From CBDHDN01 sp965261585 (GTDB taxonomy: Bacteria > Pseudomonadota > Alphaproteobacteria > UBA6615), in NCBI GenBank assembly GCA_965261585.1, contig CBDHDN010000012.1, forward strand, positions 50,526 through 114,525: DNA of 64,000 nt, in the 5' to 3' direction. Within the stretch, counting starts at the first letter, position 1. Every line of letters begins with the position of its first letter. The notes under the pieces are model-generated. The model ran no database searches and was not told where the DNA came from. It saw only the letters and a list, made by a program, of their open reading frames with translations. Of the stretch, positions 26,748 to 37,343 are shown one piece after another. Both the position numbers and the translations under genes were made by a program.

Positions 26748-27212
26748 CTAGGGCCCGAACGCGGCCGGCAGCAGCTCGCCCAGCGTGAAGGTCCGGCGCA
26801 GGCCGGTCAGCCCGCAGACATGGACCGGCGTCGCATCGCCGGCGAACTCGCGCAAGGTCTGGCGGCAACCGCCGCACGGCGTGCACAAGGCGCCGCCGTC
26901 GGGCACATAGTCGCCCTTGCCGCCGTTGGCGCCGGGATCGAACGGCGCGCCGATGACCAGCACCTCGGCAATGCGCCGCTCGCCGGCGGCGACCAGGTGG
27001 GCGACCGCCGAACACTCTGCGCAATGGCCTTGGGGGTAGGCCGCGTTCTCGATGTTCGGGCCGGCGTAGAGCGCGCCGCTCTCACCACGCACACAGGCGC
27101 CGACATGGAAGTTGGAATAGGGCGCGTAGGCGCGGTCCATGGCCGCGCGGGCGAGCGCGAACATGTCCTCGGGCGCGGCCATGTCGCCAACTATCTTCCG
27201 GGGGGCGCTCAT
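26748..27212 (-). CDS. cdd: cytidine deaminase
   Basis: 154-residue homotetrameric-type zinc enzyme converting (deoxy)cytidine to (deoxy)uridine. The catalytic motif is AAYPQGHCAECSAV (zinc Cys and proton-shuttle Glu), followed by the second zinc-binding motif LCTPCGGCRQTLREF. The start at 27212 has a strong ribosome binding site (AAGGAG) and overlaps the stop of the upstream permease by ATGA, which supports it over the internal ATG eleven codons later. Confidence 0.95.
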   Translation of the reverse strand: MSAPRKIVGDMAAPEDMFALARAAMDRAYAPYSNFHVGACVRGESGALYAGPNIENAAYPQGHCAECSAVAHLVAAGERRIAEVLVIGAPFDPGANGGKGDYVPDGGALCTPCGGCRQTLREFAGDATPVHVCGLTGLRRTFTLGELLPAAFGP

Positions 27213-28204
27213 CGCTCCTTGACATAGGGGATGCCGCTGGCCCGCGGCGGGATCGCCGTGCCGACGAAGCCGGCGAGCAGCAGCACGACCAGAATGAACG
27301 GCAACGCGTCGATGAAAAACGGCAGGAACCGGATGAACTCGCGCGCGAACCCGGTCGCCGCTTGGATATCGAAGGCGCCCTGCAGCCGCGCCGAGCCGGC
27401 CTCGAGGAAGCCGAACAGCAGGCAGGCGAACAACACCGGCACCGGCCGCCACTTGCCGAAGATCAGCGCCGCGAGCGCGATGAAGCCCTTGCCGGCGCTC
27501 ATGTCGCGGCCGAAGAAGCCGCTTTGGGCCGTCGACAGATAGGCGCCGGCGATGCCGCACAGGATGCCGGCGCAGATCATCGCCCGGAAACGCATGCCGG
27601 CGACCGAGATGCCGGCCGTGTCGACCGCCGCGGGGCTCTCGCCGACGGCGCGCAGGCGCAAGCCGAAGCGGGTGCGGTAGACCACCCACCAAGTCGCCGG
27701 CACGGCGAGGAACGCAATGTAGACCAGTGCGTTGTGGCCCGACAGCAGCTCCGAATAGAGCTGCCCGATGATCGGCACGTCGGCCAGGGCCGAGGCGAAC
27801 GGCCACTCGAGCGGCAGGAAGCGGCCCTCGGGCGGCAGCTGTGGCGTGCGCCCGCCCTGGGAGAACATGGCGATGCCGACGACGACCGTCAGCCCGGCGA
27901 CGAGGATGTTGATGGCGACGCCGGAGACGACCTGGTTGCCGTTGTGGGTGATGCAGGCATAGCCGTGCAGCAGCGCCAGCAGGATCGAGGCGATGATGCC
28001 GGCGCCGAGGCCGAGCCAGGCCGAGCTGGTCAGGAAGGAGACGGCGGCCGCGGCGAACGCGGCGCCCAGCATCTTGCCTTCGAGGCTGATGTCGACGACG
28101 CCGGAACGCTCGGCGAACAGGCCGGCCATGGCCGCCAGGACGAGCGGCACCGAGACCCGCAGCATGGCGTCGAGCATCAGCGTGAAGAAGGTGAGCGCTT
28201 CCAT
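27209..28204 (-). CDS. nucleoside ABC transporter permease (second permease)
   Basis: 331-residue inner-membrane protein of the branched-chain/ribose-type permease family that works with BMP binding proteins, as in the nucleoside systems NupABC-BmpA. It has eight or so hydrophobic helices. Family signatures are FAERSGVVDISLEGKMLGAA at the start, GNQVVSGVAINIL, and RAVGESPAAVDTAGI, the cytoplasmic loop that contacts the ATPase. It lies between the other permease gene and cdd and overlaps cdd by 4 bases. Confidence 0.9.
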   Translation of the reverse strand: MEALTFFTLMLDAMLRVSVPLVLAAMAGLFAERSGVVDISLEGKMLGAAFAAAAVSFLTSSAWLGLGAGIIASILLALLHGYACITHNGNQVVSGVAINILVAGLTVVVGIAMFSQGGRTPQLPPEGRFLPLEWPFASALADVPIIGQLYSELLSGHNALVYIAFLAVPATWWVVYRTRFGLRLRAVGESPAAVDTAGISVAGMRFRAMICAGILCGIAGAYLSTAQSGFFGRDMSAGKGFIALAALIFGKWRPVPVLFACLLFGFLEAGSARLQGAFDIQAATGFAREFIRFLPFFIDALPFILVVLLLAGFVGTAIPPRASGIPYVKER

Positions 28205-28223
28205 GCAAGCTACTCCGCCCGGG

Positions 28224-29347
28224 CTACTCTGCGGGGGCCGCGCCGAGCGCGGCCGGCCGCCGGAAGATGGCGGCCAGATAGGGCCAGAACAGATACTCCA
28301 GCGCGCCGGCGAACAGAATCACGAGGCCCTGAATGACGACGACCATCTCACGCGTGATCTTGGGCATCTCGAAGGCCAAGTCGCCGCCGCCCTGGAACAG
28401 CGCCCCGAACAGCAGGCTGGCGAGCACGATGCCGACGGGATGGTTGCGCCCCATCAGCGACACGGCAATGCCGACGAAGCCATAGCCGGCGGAGAAGTTG
28501 AGCAGTATCCGGTGATTGACGCCCATGATCTCGTTGAGGCCCAGCATGCCGGCAAAGCCGCCCGAGATCGCCATCGCCAGGATGATGTTCTTCGACGGCG
28601 AGATGCCGGCATAAATGGCGGCGCGCTGGTTGGCGCCGACGGTGCGGATCTCGTAACCCCACCGCGTGTGCCAGACGAACACCCACAGGAACAGCCCGGC
28701 CAGGAGCGCAATGACGAACGAGAAGTTCCACGGCGATTTGGCAATCGAAATGCCGACCCAGGCGAACATCTCATGCGCGAAGGGCAGCCAGGTGTGGCGC
28801 GCAAACTCACGCGTCTCCGGCGACATCTGGCCGGGTTTGATGAGTATCTGGCTGAGCAGGTAGACCATCAGTGTCGCGGCGATGAAGTTGAGCATGATCG
28901 TCGTGATGACGACATGGCTGCCGCGCTTGGCCTGCAAATAGCCGGGAATGTAGGCCCAGGCGGCGCCGAAGGCGGCCGCCGCGGCGATCGCGACGGGCAG
29001 GATCAGGATGAACGGCAGGAAGTCGAGCCACAGCAGCACCAGGCCGACGCCGAGCCCGCCCAGGGTCGCCTGGCCCTCGCCGCCGATGTTGAACAGGCCG
29101 CAGTGGAACGCGACGGCGACCGCGAGGCCGGTGAACATGAAGTTGGTCGTGAAATAGAGCGTGAAGCCGATGCCTTCCTGATAGCCGAAGGCGCCGTTCA
29201 GCAGGATGCCGAGGGCGCGAAACGGGTTCTCGCCGATCGCCCAGATGACGAGGCCGGAGACGAAGAACGCGGCCAGCAGATTGACCAGCGGCAACAGCGC
29301 GGCCGAGACCCAGCGCGGCACCTCCTGCGGTCCGGCCGCGGCCGCCA

Positions 29348-29348
<1 letters not shown>
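28224..29348 (-). CDS. nucleoside ABC transporter permease (first permease)
   Basis: 374-residue permease of the same system, longer at the N-terminus as usual for the first of the two. Signatures are FNIGGEGQATLGGLGVGL, GSHVVITTIMLNFIAA, the ATPase-contact loop IRTVGANQRAAIYAGISPSK and GLNEIMGVNHR. Its start ATG overlaps the stop codon of the ATPase gene by one base (29348), so translation is coupled. With the other permease it would form the heterodimeric channel. Confidence 0.9.
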
Positions 29349-30946
<1,598 letters not shown>

Positions 30947-30958
30947 GCCGCTCGCCGG

Positions 30959-31969
30959 CTAGCCGATCGTGCACTCGTTGTTCATCGTGTAGTCGTGCAC
31001 CTTGATGTTGCCGTCGATGATGTCCTGGCGCACCTGCGCGACGCGCTGCCGCATCTCGGCGGTGATGAGCGCCTCGTTGTTCTCGTCGAGCGCCCAGCCG
31101 ACACCGTCCTCGGCAAGGCCAAGGACTTGAATGCCCGCCGCCCACGTGCCGTCGTTGGCCGACGCGTAGACGTTGAACGCGGCGACGTCGACGCGCTTCA
31201 GCATCGAGGTCAGGACCGAGCCGGGGTGCAGGTAGTTCTGGTTCGAATCGACGCCGATCGACAGCTTGCCGACATCGGCCGCCGCCTGCAGGACGCCCAG
31301 CCCGGTACCGCCGGCCGCCGCGTAGACGACGTCGGCGCCACGGTCGAACTGAGACTTGGCGAGCTCGCCGCCCTTGACCGGGTCGTTCCAGGCCGTCGGC
31401 GTCGTGCCGGTCATGTTCTGGAACACGTCGGCGTCCGGGTTGATGTGCTTCACACCCTGTTCGTAGCCGCAGGCGAAGCGGCGAATGAGGCCGATGTCCA
31501 TGCCGCCGACGAAACCGACCTTGCCGGTCTGGGACGCCAGCGCCGCCAGGACGCCGACCAGGAACGAGCCCTCATGCTCCTTGAAGACGATGGACTGCAC
31601 GTTCGGCAGGTCGACGACCATGTCGATGATCGAGAAACGAATGTCCGGGAACTCGGACGCGACCTTCTCGAGCGCCGGCCCCTGGGCGAAGCCGACCGCG
31701 ATCACCGGATCGAAACCGCGCTGGGCGAACCGGCGCAGCGCCTGTTCGCGCTGGGCCTCGGCCGTGACCTCGAAATCGCGATAGGCGATCCCGGTCTCCG
31801 ACTTGAAGCGCTCAAGGCCGTTGAAGATGCCTTCGTTGAAGGACTTGTCGAACTTGCCGCCCATGTCGAACACGACGGCCGGCTTGATGTCCTGCGCCGC
31901 GACAGCGGACGCCAACAACATAGCCCCCGCCGCGATTGCGGCCGAAATTGCGCGGATCATTGCGGTCAA
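30959..31969 (-). CDS. BMP family nucleoside-binding periplasmic protein
   Basis: 336-residue exported binding protein of the basic membrane protein (BmpA/PnrA) family, which captures nucleosides for an ABC importer. Residues 1-25 form the signal peptide (AAIAAGAMLLASAVAAQ). Family hallmarks are FDMGGKFDKSFNEGIFNGLE, the nucleoside-site segment RDFEVTAEAQREQALRRFA, VGFVGGMDIGLIRRFACGYE and DVVYAAAGGTGLGVLQAA. It is the promoter-proximal gene of the import and salvage operon on the minus strand. Confidence 0.93.
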   Translation of the reverse strand: MTAMIRAISAAIAAGAMLLASAVAAQDIKPAVVFDMGGKFDKSFNEGIFNGLERFKSETGIAYRDFEVTAEAQREQALRRFAQRGFDPVIAVGFAQGPALEKVASEFPDIRFSIIDMVVDLPNVQSIVFKEHEGSFLVGVLAALASQTGKVGFVGGMDIGLIRRFACGYEQGVKHINPDADVFQNMTGTTPTAWNDPVKGGELAKSQFDRGADVVYAAAGGTGLGVLQAAADVGKLSIGVDSNQNYLHPGSVLTSMLKRVDVAAFNVYASANDGTWAAGIQVLGLAEDGVGWALDENNEALITAEMRQRVAQVRQDIIDGNIKVHDYTMNNECTIG

Positions 31970-32482
31970 TCTCCCTGTTCATGGTTCCATCTCGTGGCTA
32001 CGTGCCACTGGCTTTGTCCTAACCATAGCCTCGCGAAGTGCGGGACCGTAGCAGAATCTTGGCGGCGGCCGGCGACGGCCAGCTGCAAGCCGTCGCCGGC
32101 CGCCCATTTGGCGCAGTCTCGTGCGGCTTCCGGCCGGCCGGCACGGCCCCGGTGACCACCATTCGATCGGGTCGCGAGATTACGGCACCACCTGCAATGC
32201 GGTGCAAATCCAGGAATGGATCCCGGGCTCCAGACCCTGCTGTCCGGTTTAGATCGTGATGTGCGGTCGGCCGCATCGGGACACTTGGTCTGGAGCGAGG
32301 CTCGGAACGGCGGCATGACCAAAATCCACTGGCGAGAGGTAACTCCCCTCCTTCGAGTCATTCGCGGGCTTGACCCGCGAATCCAGGATGACGGCGACGC
32401 CGCGCTGGATTGCCAGGTCAAGCCCGCAGAGAGGGCTTTGTTTCACGACGTGGCTGATCGAAATAACCGGGCAGCAGTGGGC
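31970..32482. other. 512-base intergenic region upstream of the nucleoside importer, with repeats
   Basis: The region should hold the promoter of the BMP-ABC-cdd-punA operon near its left end. Its right half contains the second copy of palindromic repeat family 1 (32354-32430: TCATTCGCGGGCTTGACCCG, then CGAATCCAGGATGACGG, GCTGGATTGCC). No convincing coding frame is seen. Confidence 0.5.
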
Positions 32483-33241
32483 TCAAGGCCGGGATGACGA
32501 AGGAGGTGGTCGGGATGCAGCCGGCCGAAGCAGGCGTTCGAACGCCGCGCGGCCGCCATGGAAGACGTTGAGGTCGACCGGGCCGGCAATGCCCGTGCGC
32601 CGACCCCGGTCGTGGAATTGCCAGAACGACCAGGGGTGCGCGGGATAGCCGGGCTGGAAATACAGGCTGCGAGCCCACACGGCGTAGTCCTCGAGCGCGC
32701 CGTCGAGATAGTCCGCGTGGAATGCCCGCGTGACGTAGAGCACCGGCTTGACGCCGTAGTGGGCCTCGAGCGCGGCCAGGAAATCCTCGAGCTCCGTCCG
32801 CAGCGCCGCCGGCACCGGCCGGGCGCCGCAATTGCCGCCATATTCGAGATAGACCACGGGCGGCAGCATGCCGGGCGTCGTCGGTACGACGGCGGTGAAA
32901 TTTGCGGCCTGCACGATGCCCGACCGGCACAGCGTGAAGAAGTGATAGGCGCCGCGCACGATCCCGGCCGCACCCGCGCCCCTCCAGTTCTCCGCGAAAC
33001 GCGTGCCCGCGAAGTCGCCGCCCTCGGTCGCCTTGATGTAGGCGAATTCGACGCCGTCGGCTGCGACCGCGGCCCAATCGATCAGGCCCTGGTGATGCGA
33101 GACGTCGATGCCGCGCACCGGATAGGCGCCCGCATCCGGCTCGAAATTCAGATAGTGGATAGTGCCCGCGGCCGCGACGCCGAGCACGACCACCACGGTG
33201 CCGAGCAAAAGGGTGAGGGGTCTGCGCAAAAGTCGCGCCAT
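32483..33241 (-). CDS. GH25-family lysozyme-like protein, membrane-anchored
   Basis: 252-residue protein with one N-terminal membrane helix (PLTLLLGTVVVVLGVAAAG) and a glycoside hydrolase family 25 domain, the muramidase fold that cleaves peptidoglycan. Catalytic-site strands are VRGIDVSHHQGLIDW, FAYIKATEGGDFAGTRF, GAYHFFTLC and PVLYVTRAF, with the terminal WQFHDRG. Active-site Asp and Glu residues are present in the first two motifs. The last 15 residues are Pro/Ser-rich and may reflect a shifted end. It stands alone between the importer and the PhyH gene. Confidence 0.88.
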   Translation of the reverse strand: MARLLRRPLTLLLGTVVVVLGVAAAGTIHYLNFEPDAGAYPVRGIDVSHHQGLIDWAAVAADGVEFAYIKATEGGDFAGTRFAENWRGAGAAGIVRGAYHFFTLCRSGIVQAANFTAVVPTTPGMLPPVVYLEYGGNCGARPVPAALRTELEDFLAALEAHYGVKPVLYVTRAFHADYLDGALEDYAVWARSLYFQPGYPAHPWSFWQFHDRGRRTGIAGPVDLNVFHGGRAAFERLLRPAASRPPPSSSRP

Positions 33242-33335
33242 CGCCCCACTGTAGAGCCGTAATGTGGCAAGGCCGAGGCCGGCTCAAGCCAGGACAAGAG
33301 CAGCGCCGCCGCCCCACCACTCTTTTCGCTCGCGC

Positions 33336-34151
33336 CTAGTCGCTCCAGGTCCAGGGCATCGCGGGCGCGCGCTTGCGCTCGGCGGGCGTGGGTTGGGGCA
33401 CGACGGCGCCGCCGGCCAGGAACGGGTCGGCGAAGTGGCGCAGGCCGGGGCCGTCGTGGTTGAAGATCGGCCGGGCCGAGTACTGGGCGATGTAGGCGCG
33501 GCGCGGCCGCGGGCTGGCGTTGGCGCCGCTGCGGTGCAGCGTCGTCGAGGAGAAGACGGCGATGCTGCCGGCCGGCGCGACGACGGGGGTGCCGGGGTCG
33601 TCGCCGAAATAGCCGATCTTGTCGTTCGAGCCCGGCTGCAGCGCATGCTCGATGCGCATCCGCGTGCCGGCCTTCGAATAGGACAGGATGTAGACCGTGC
33701 CGTTGGTCTCGTCGACGTCGTCCAGCGGGATCCAGGCCGTCACGTAGTGCGGCGCATCGAACGGCAGATAGCCGCCGTCCTGATGCCAGCCGAGCTCCAT
33801 GCCGTCGCCGGGGCCTTTGATGACGAACTGCTCGAGGAACAGGTAGGCCTCGCCGCCCGGCGTCGCGCGGCACAGGTCGGCCATGGCCGGGCCGAACAGG
33901 AAGTCCGGCAGGCGGTCGCTGCGCTTGTACTGCAACGGCACGATATAGCGGCGCTGGCGGTGGTTGAGGCCGATCGTGTCGACCCCCTCGGCGTCCATGG
34001 CGTCGTCGACGATGGCGATCGAGCGGTCGCACTCGTCGCGCAGCATCGCCAGCACGCCGTCGGCGATCGCGCGGTCGAGGACGAAGTACCCCTCGTCGCG
34101 GTACTGCGCCCGTTGGGCGTCGGTGATGGTCGGTTCCGTGCTGCCGGTCAT
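33336..34151 (-). CDS. phytanoyl-CoA dioxygenase (PhyH) family oxygenase
   Basis: 271-residue Fe(II)/2-oxoglutarate oxygenase of the PhyH family. The iron ligands are seen as His and Asp in LGWHQDGGYLPFD and a distal His in TLHRSGANASPRPRRAY, where the following Arg would bind 2-oxoglutarate. The N-terminus RDEGYFVLDRAI is standard. The substrate cannot be inferred, since PhyH enzymes include halogenases and secondary-metabolite hydroxylases. The start at 34151 gives MTGSTEPTITDAQR. It is divergent from the FAD monooxygenase across an inverted repeat, so a joint pathway is possible. Confidence 0.87.
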   Translation of the reverse strand: MTGSTEPTITDAQRAQYRDEGYFVLDRAIADGVLAMLRDECDRSIAIVDDAMDAEGVDTIGLNHRQRRYIVPLQYKRSDRLPDFLFGPAMADLCRATPGGEAYLFLEQFVIKGPGDGMELGWHQDGGYLPFDAPHYVTAWIPLDDVDETNGTVYILSYSKAGTRMRIEHALQPGSNDKIGYFGDDPGTPVVAPAGSIAVFSSTTLHRSGANASPRPRRAYIAQYSARPIFNHDGPGLRHFADPFLAGGAVVPQPTPAERKRAPAMPWTWSD

Positions 34152-34167
34152 GCGCGCCTCGAAGTTG

Positions 34168-34242
34168 AACCACAGAGGCACAGAGATATCTCGGGTGGTC
34201 CAGCCGACTCCGCCCCCTCTGCGTCTCTGTGCCTCTGTGGTT
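34168..34242. repeat. 19-bp perfect inverted repeat between divergent genes
   Basis: AACCACAGAGGCACAGAGA (34168-34186) is repeated as its exact inverse at 34224-34242 with 37 bases between. Related single arms flank IS630 copy A (21709-21727 and 24334-24350). It sits in the promoter space between PhyH and the FAD monooxygenase. It is probably a mobile-type intergenic palindrome rather than an operator, because it recurs elsewhere. Confidence 0.65.
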
Positions 34243-34333
34243 TTTCTCCTTTGTTATAACCCACGACTTGATCAGCGGTACCTTCGCGGGCCAGGTTGGC
34301 GCCAGGGGGCGCGAGGAAACGATAGAGACGTCG

Positions 34334-35542
34334 ATGACGGTGGACGACCGGGTGATCGTGGCCGGGGCCGGGCCGGTCGGTCTGGCGACGGCGCTGGCGC
34401 TGGCCCAGCGCGGCGTGCCGGTGACCGTGCTGGAGGCCGAGCCCGGCCTGACGGTCGATCTGCGCGCCGGCTCGTTCCACCCGCCAACGCTGGAGATGCT
34501 GGCCGACCTGGGCGTCGCCGAGGCGATGCACGAGGCCGGCATCGTCGTGCGCAAATGGCAGTACCGCGAACGCGTCGAGGGCGTGGTCGCCACGTTCGAC
34601 CTGGGTCTGCTGGCCGACGAGACGCCCTACCCCTATTGGCTGCATCTCGAGCAGCATCGGCTGACGCCGATCCTGCTGCACTGCCTGCGCGCCGTCCCTG
34701 GCTTCGAGATCCGGTTTGGGGCGGCCGTCAGCACGGTCGCCATGGACGAGGACCGCGTCCATGTCGGCATCCTGACACCGGCCGGGGTCGAGACCGTGAC
34801 CGGCCGCTGGCTGGTCGGCGCCGACGGCGGCCACAGCCAGGTGCGCAAGGCGCTGGCCATCGACTTCGCCGGCTTCACCTGGCCCGAGCGTTTCGTCGTC
34901 GCCAGCACGACGTTCGACCTGGCGCCGCTGGGCTTCGCCGATACCGCCTACATCGCCGACCCGGCGCTGTGGTCGGCGGTCTTCCGGGTGCCCGACGACG
35001 GCCCGCCGGGCCTGTGGCGGATCGCCTATGGCAGCAATCCGGAGGAACCCGATGCAGTCGCGCTGGCGGCACCGGCGGTGCAGCGCACCCTGGCGCTGAT
35101 CCTGCCGGACCCGGGGCCGTTTCCGCTGAAGTATTGCAGCAGCTATCGCGTGCACCAGCGCGTCGCCGAGACGTTTCGGCGCGGCCGCGTGCTGCTGGCC
35201 GGCGATGCCGCCTATGTCAACAACCCGCTGGGCGGCTTCGGCCTCAACGGCGGCATCCACGACGCCGCCAACCTGGCGGCGAAGCTCGCCGAGGTGTGGC
35301 ATGGCAGGGCTAACCCATCCGTGCTCGACCTCTACGACCGCCAGCGCCGCCCGGTGAACATCGACTACGTGCAGGCCACGAACATCCACAACAAGCGCCT
35401 GATGGAAGAGCGCGACCCCGAGATCCGCCGCCAACGCAACGCCGACATGGCGGCGATCGCCGCCGATCCGGCGAAGGCCAAGGCGTTGCTGATGACGACA
35501 TCGATGCTGGCGTCGGTGCGCAAGGCGGCGACGATTGCATAG
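34334..35542 (+). CDS. FAD-dependent aromatic-ring monooxygenase
   Basis: 402-residue class A flavoprotein monooxygenase of the phenol/3-hydroxyphenylpropionate hydroxylase type, which hydroxylates aromatic acids with NADH or NADPH and oxygen. The FAD-binding Rossmann motif is VIVAGAGPVGLATALALAQR, the DG motif is WLVGADGGHSQVRKAL, and the GD motif is RVLLAGDAAYVNNPLGG. The start at 34334 places the Rossmann fold at the N-terminus. With gentisate dioxygenase and maleylacetate reductase nearby, it may supply the hydroxylated ring substrate (inference). Confidence 0.88.
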   Translation: MTVDDRVIVAGAGPVGLATALALAQRGVPVTVLEAEPGLTVDLRAGSFHPPTLEMLADLGVAEAMHEAGIVVRKWQYRERVEGVVATFDLGLLADETPYPYWLHLEQHRLTPILLHCLRAVPGFEIRFGAAVSTVAMDEDRVHVGILTPAGVETVTGRWLVGADGGHSQVRKALAIDFAGFTWPERFVVASTTFDLAPLGFADTAYIADPALWSAVFRVPDDGPPGLWRIAYGSNPEEPDAVALAAPAVQRTLALILPDPGPFPLKYCSSYRVHQRVAETFRRGRVLLAGDAAYVNNPLGGFGLNGGIHDAANLAAKLAEVWHGRANPSVLDLYDRQRRPVNIDYVQATNIHNKRLMEERDPEIRRQRNADMAAIAADPAKAKALLMTTSMLASVRKAATIA

Positions 35543-35543
35543 A

Positions 35544-36131
35544 ATGGCGGCACAAATGGAACTCGTCTTGAACAGCGAACGCCTGCTGTTGCGGCCCTAC
35601 ACCGCAACCGACATCGACATCGCAACCGAACTGCTCACCGATCCGGCCGTCATGAGATACGTCGGCGAGACCTACACGATGAATCGGGTGGTCAAGGAAC
35701 TGCCGACGGCGACACGGCGCTGCGCCGGGGGGGCCATCGGGATTTGGTGTGCCATCGATCGGTCAACGGGGGACAAGCTCGGCCATGCGCTGCTGCTGCC
35801 GCTGCCCATCGAGGAGAGGGACACCAACTGGGATCTGGTGGTCGGCGATGCGCTGCCTGACAGCGAGATCGAGATCGGCTACTTGCTGAAGAAATCGGCC
35901 TGGGGCAAGGGCTACGCGACGGAGGCCTGCAAGCAGCTGCTGCGATTTGCGTTCGAAGAGACGCCGCTGCAGGAGGTCGTCGCCGTCACGGCCCCCGAGA
36001 ACGTGGCCTCGCAACACGTGCTCCGAAAGAGCGGCCTGGCGGCCGAGGGCACACGCCGGGCCTATGCGTCGGACTGCCCGGGCTTTCGGATCACGCGTCG
36101 GCAGTGGGCGGGCAAGGAGACAGCGGGCTGA
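35544..36131 (+). CDS. GNAT-family acetyltransferase
   Basis: About 195 residues with the GNAT fold: N-terminal LVLNSERLLLRPYTATDID, the strand EIEIGYLLKKSAWGKGYATEA that holds the acetyl-CoA pyrophosphate loop, and ENVASQHVLRKSGLAAEGT. This resembles the RimJ/RimL group that acetylates N-termini or small amines. Start codons at 35544 and 35556 (and a TTG at 35535) are all possible, and none has a clear ribosome binding site. It follows the monooxygenase by one base. Confidence 0.82.
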   Translation: MAAQMELVLNSERLLLRPYTATDIDIATELLTDPAVMRYVGETYTMNRVVKELPTATRRCAGGAIGIWCAIDRSTGDKLGHALLLPLPIEERDTNWDLVVGDALPDSEIEIGYLLKKSAWGKGYATEACKQLLRFAFEETPLQEVVAVTAPENVASQHVLRKSGLAAEGTRRAYASDCPGFRITRRQWAGKETAG

Positions 36132-36134
36132 GGC

Positions 36135-36257
36135 ATGGCAACACCGCCGGACATGGCCGTCGCGGAACCCACCATCGCCGCCGTCTTTCGCGGCTACCCG
36201 GAGGCCGTGCGCGCGAAGCTGCTGGCGCTGCGCGTGCTGATCGCCGACACGAATGCG
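36135..36257 (+). pseudogene. DUF1801-type protein, N-terminal fragment
   Basis: The start MATPPDMAVAEPTIAAVFRG and the following YPEAVRAKLLALRVLIADT match the N-terminus of small DUF1801 domain proteins. The similarity ends after about 40 residues, where the sequence meets the 3' end of the maleylacetate reductase gene on the other strand. The rest of the gene is missing, so this looks like a rearrangement junction. Confidence 0.55.
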
Positions 36258-37343
36258 CTAATGCGGGAGTTCGCGGGGTCGGCGGCCGGCGTGGGCGTCG
36301 GCCAGCATGGCCCGCACGCTTGCGAAGTCGACGGGGCGCGGGTTCCAGCTCACGGCCGTGAGCGTGGCGCGGGCGACGGCGTCGAGGTCGGCCGCGGCCA
36401 GGCCGAGCGCGGCGAGGCTGGTCGGCGCGCCGAGGGCGGCGGCCAGATCGTAGACCGCGGCCGCCGCGTCTTCGGCTGGGCAGTCGGCGGCGCCCAGCGC
36501 CGCGCGGATCGTCGCCATGGCCGTCGGTGCGGCGGCGGCATTGGAGGCGATCGCGTGGGGCAAGATGACCGCGTTGGTCTCGCCATGGGGCAGACCGGTG
36601 CGGCCGCCGAGCACGTGGCAGACCTTGTGATGGATGGCGATGCCGACCAGCGTGACGACGGCACCGCCGAGGCAGCCGCCGTAGAGCGCCTCGGTCCGCG
36701 CCGCGAGGTCCGCCGGCGCGGCGACGCTGCCCGCGAGGCCGGTCGCGTGGGCCCGGATGCCGGCGGTCGCGAGTAGCGTCGCGATCGGGTTGGGGTGCTC
36801 GGCATACAGCGCCTCGACACAGTGGGCCAGGCTGTTCATGCCGGTCGTCGCCGTCAGTCGCGCCGGCAGGCCGGTGGTCAGGACCGGGTCGTAGAGCACG
36901 GCCTTGGCGAGCGCGGCGTCCTTGCGCCAAGTCCGCTTTTCGCCATCCATCAGGACACCGTAGAGCGGCGTCATCTCGGAGCCCGAATACGTCGTCGGCA
37001 CGGCCAGCATCGGCGCGCCCGTCGCGACCGTGATCCACTTGCCGAGGCCGATCGTCGAGCCGCCGCCGAACGGGATGACGCAGTCACACTCGCGGCGCTG
37101 GAATTCCTCGAGCGCGGCGTCAGCAACGGTCCGCGGGCAGTGCGGTGCGGCCTTGTTGAAGACGCCGGCACAGGCGGCGCCGAGGGCGTCGGTGAGCGGC
37201 CCGAGCCGGGCCGTGGCGCCCGGCGTACAGCAGATCAGCGCCCGGCGCGCGCCGAGGCGGGCGACCTCGTCACCCAGCCCGACCACCGTGCCGGCACCGA
37301 AGACGACCCGGATCGGCAGCGCATTGAAGACGAACTCATGCAT
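36258..37343 (-). CDS. maleylacetate reductase (iron-containing alcohol dehydrogenase family)
   Basis: 361-residue enzyme that would reduce maleylacetate to 3-oxoadipate in hydroxyquinol or chlorocatechol degradation. It has the family N-terminus FNALPIRVVFGAGTVVGL, the nucleotide-binding VIPFGGGSTIGLGKWIT, the diagnostic VPTTYSGSEMTPLYGV, and His residues in GMNSLAHCVEALYAEHPNP and HHKVCHVLGGRTGLPHGETN. Its start overlaps the end of the MFS gene by 8 bases, so it is the third gene of a coupled operon with gentisate dioxygenase and the transporter. Confidence 0.88.
   Translation of the reverse strand: MHEFVFNALPIRVVFGAGTVVGLGDEVARLGARRALICCTPGATARLGPLTDALGAACAGVFNKAAPHCPRTVADAALEEFQRRECDCVIPFGGGSTIGLGKWITVATGAPMLAVPTTYSGSEMTPLYGVLMDGEKRTWRKDAALAKAVLYDPVLTTGLPARLTATTGMNSLAHCVEALYAEHPNPIATLLATAGIRAHATGLAGSVAAPADLAARTEALYGGCLGGAVVTLVGIAIHHKVCHVLGGRTGLPHGETNAVILPHAIASNAAAAPTAMATIRAALGAADCPAEDAAAAVYDLAAALGAPTSLAALGLAAADLDAVARATLTAVSWNPRPVDFASVRAMLADAHAGRRPRELPH

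Noticed and set aside
36135..36776. 213-codon frame as a full gene
   Set aside because: Only the first 40 residues resemble a DUF1801 protein; the rest is antisense to maleylacetate reductase.
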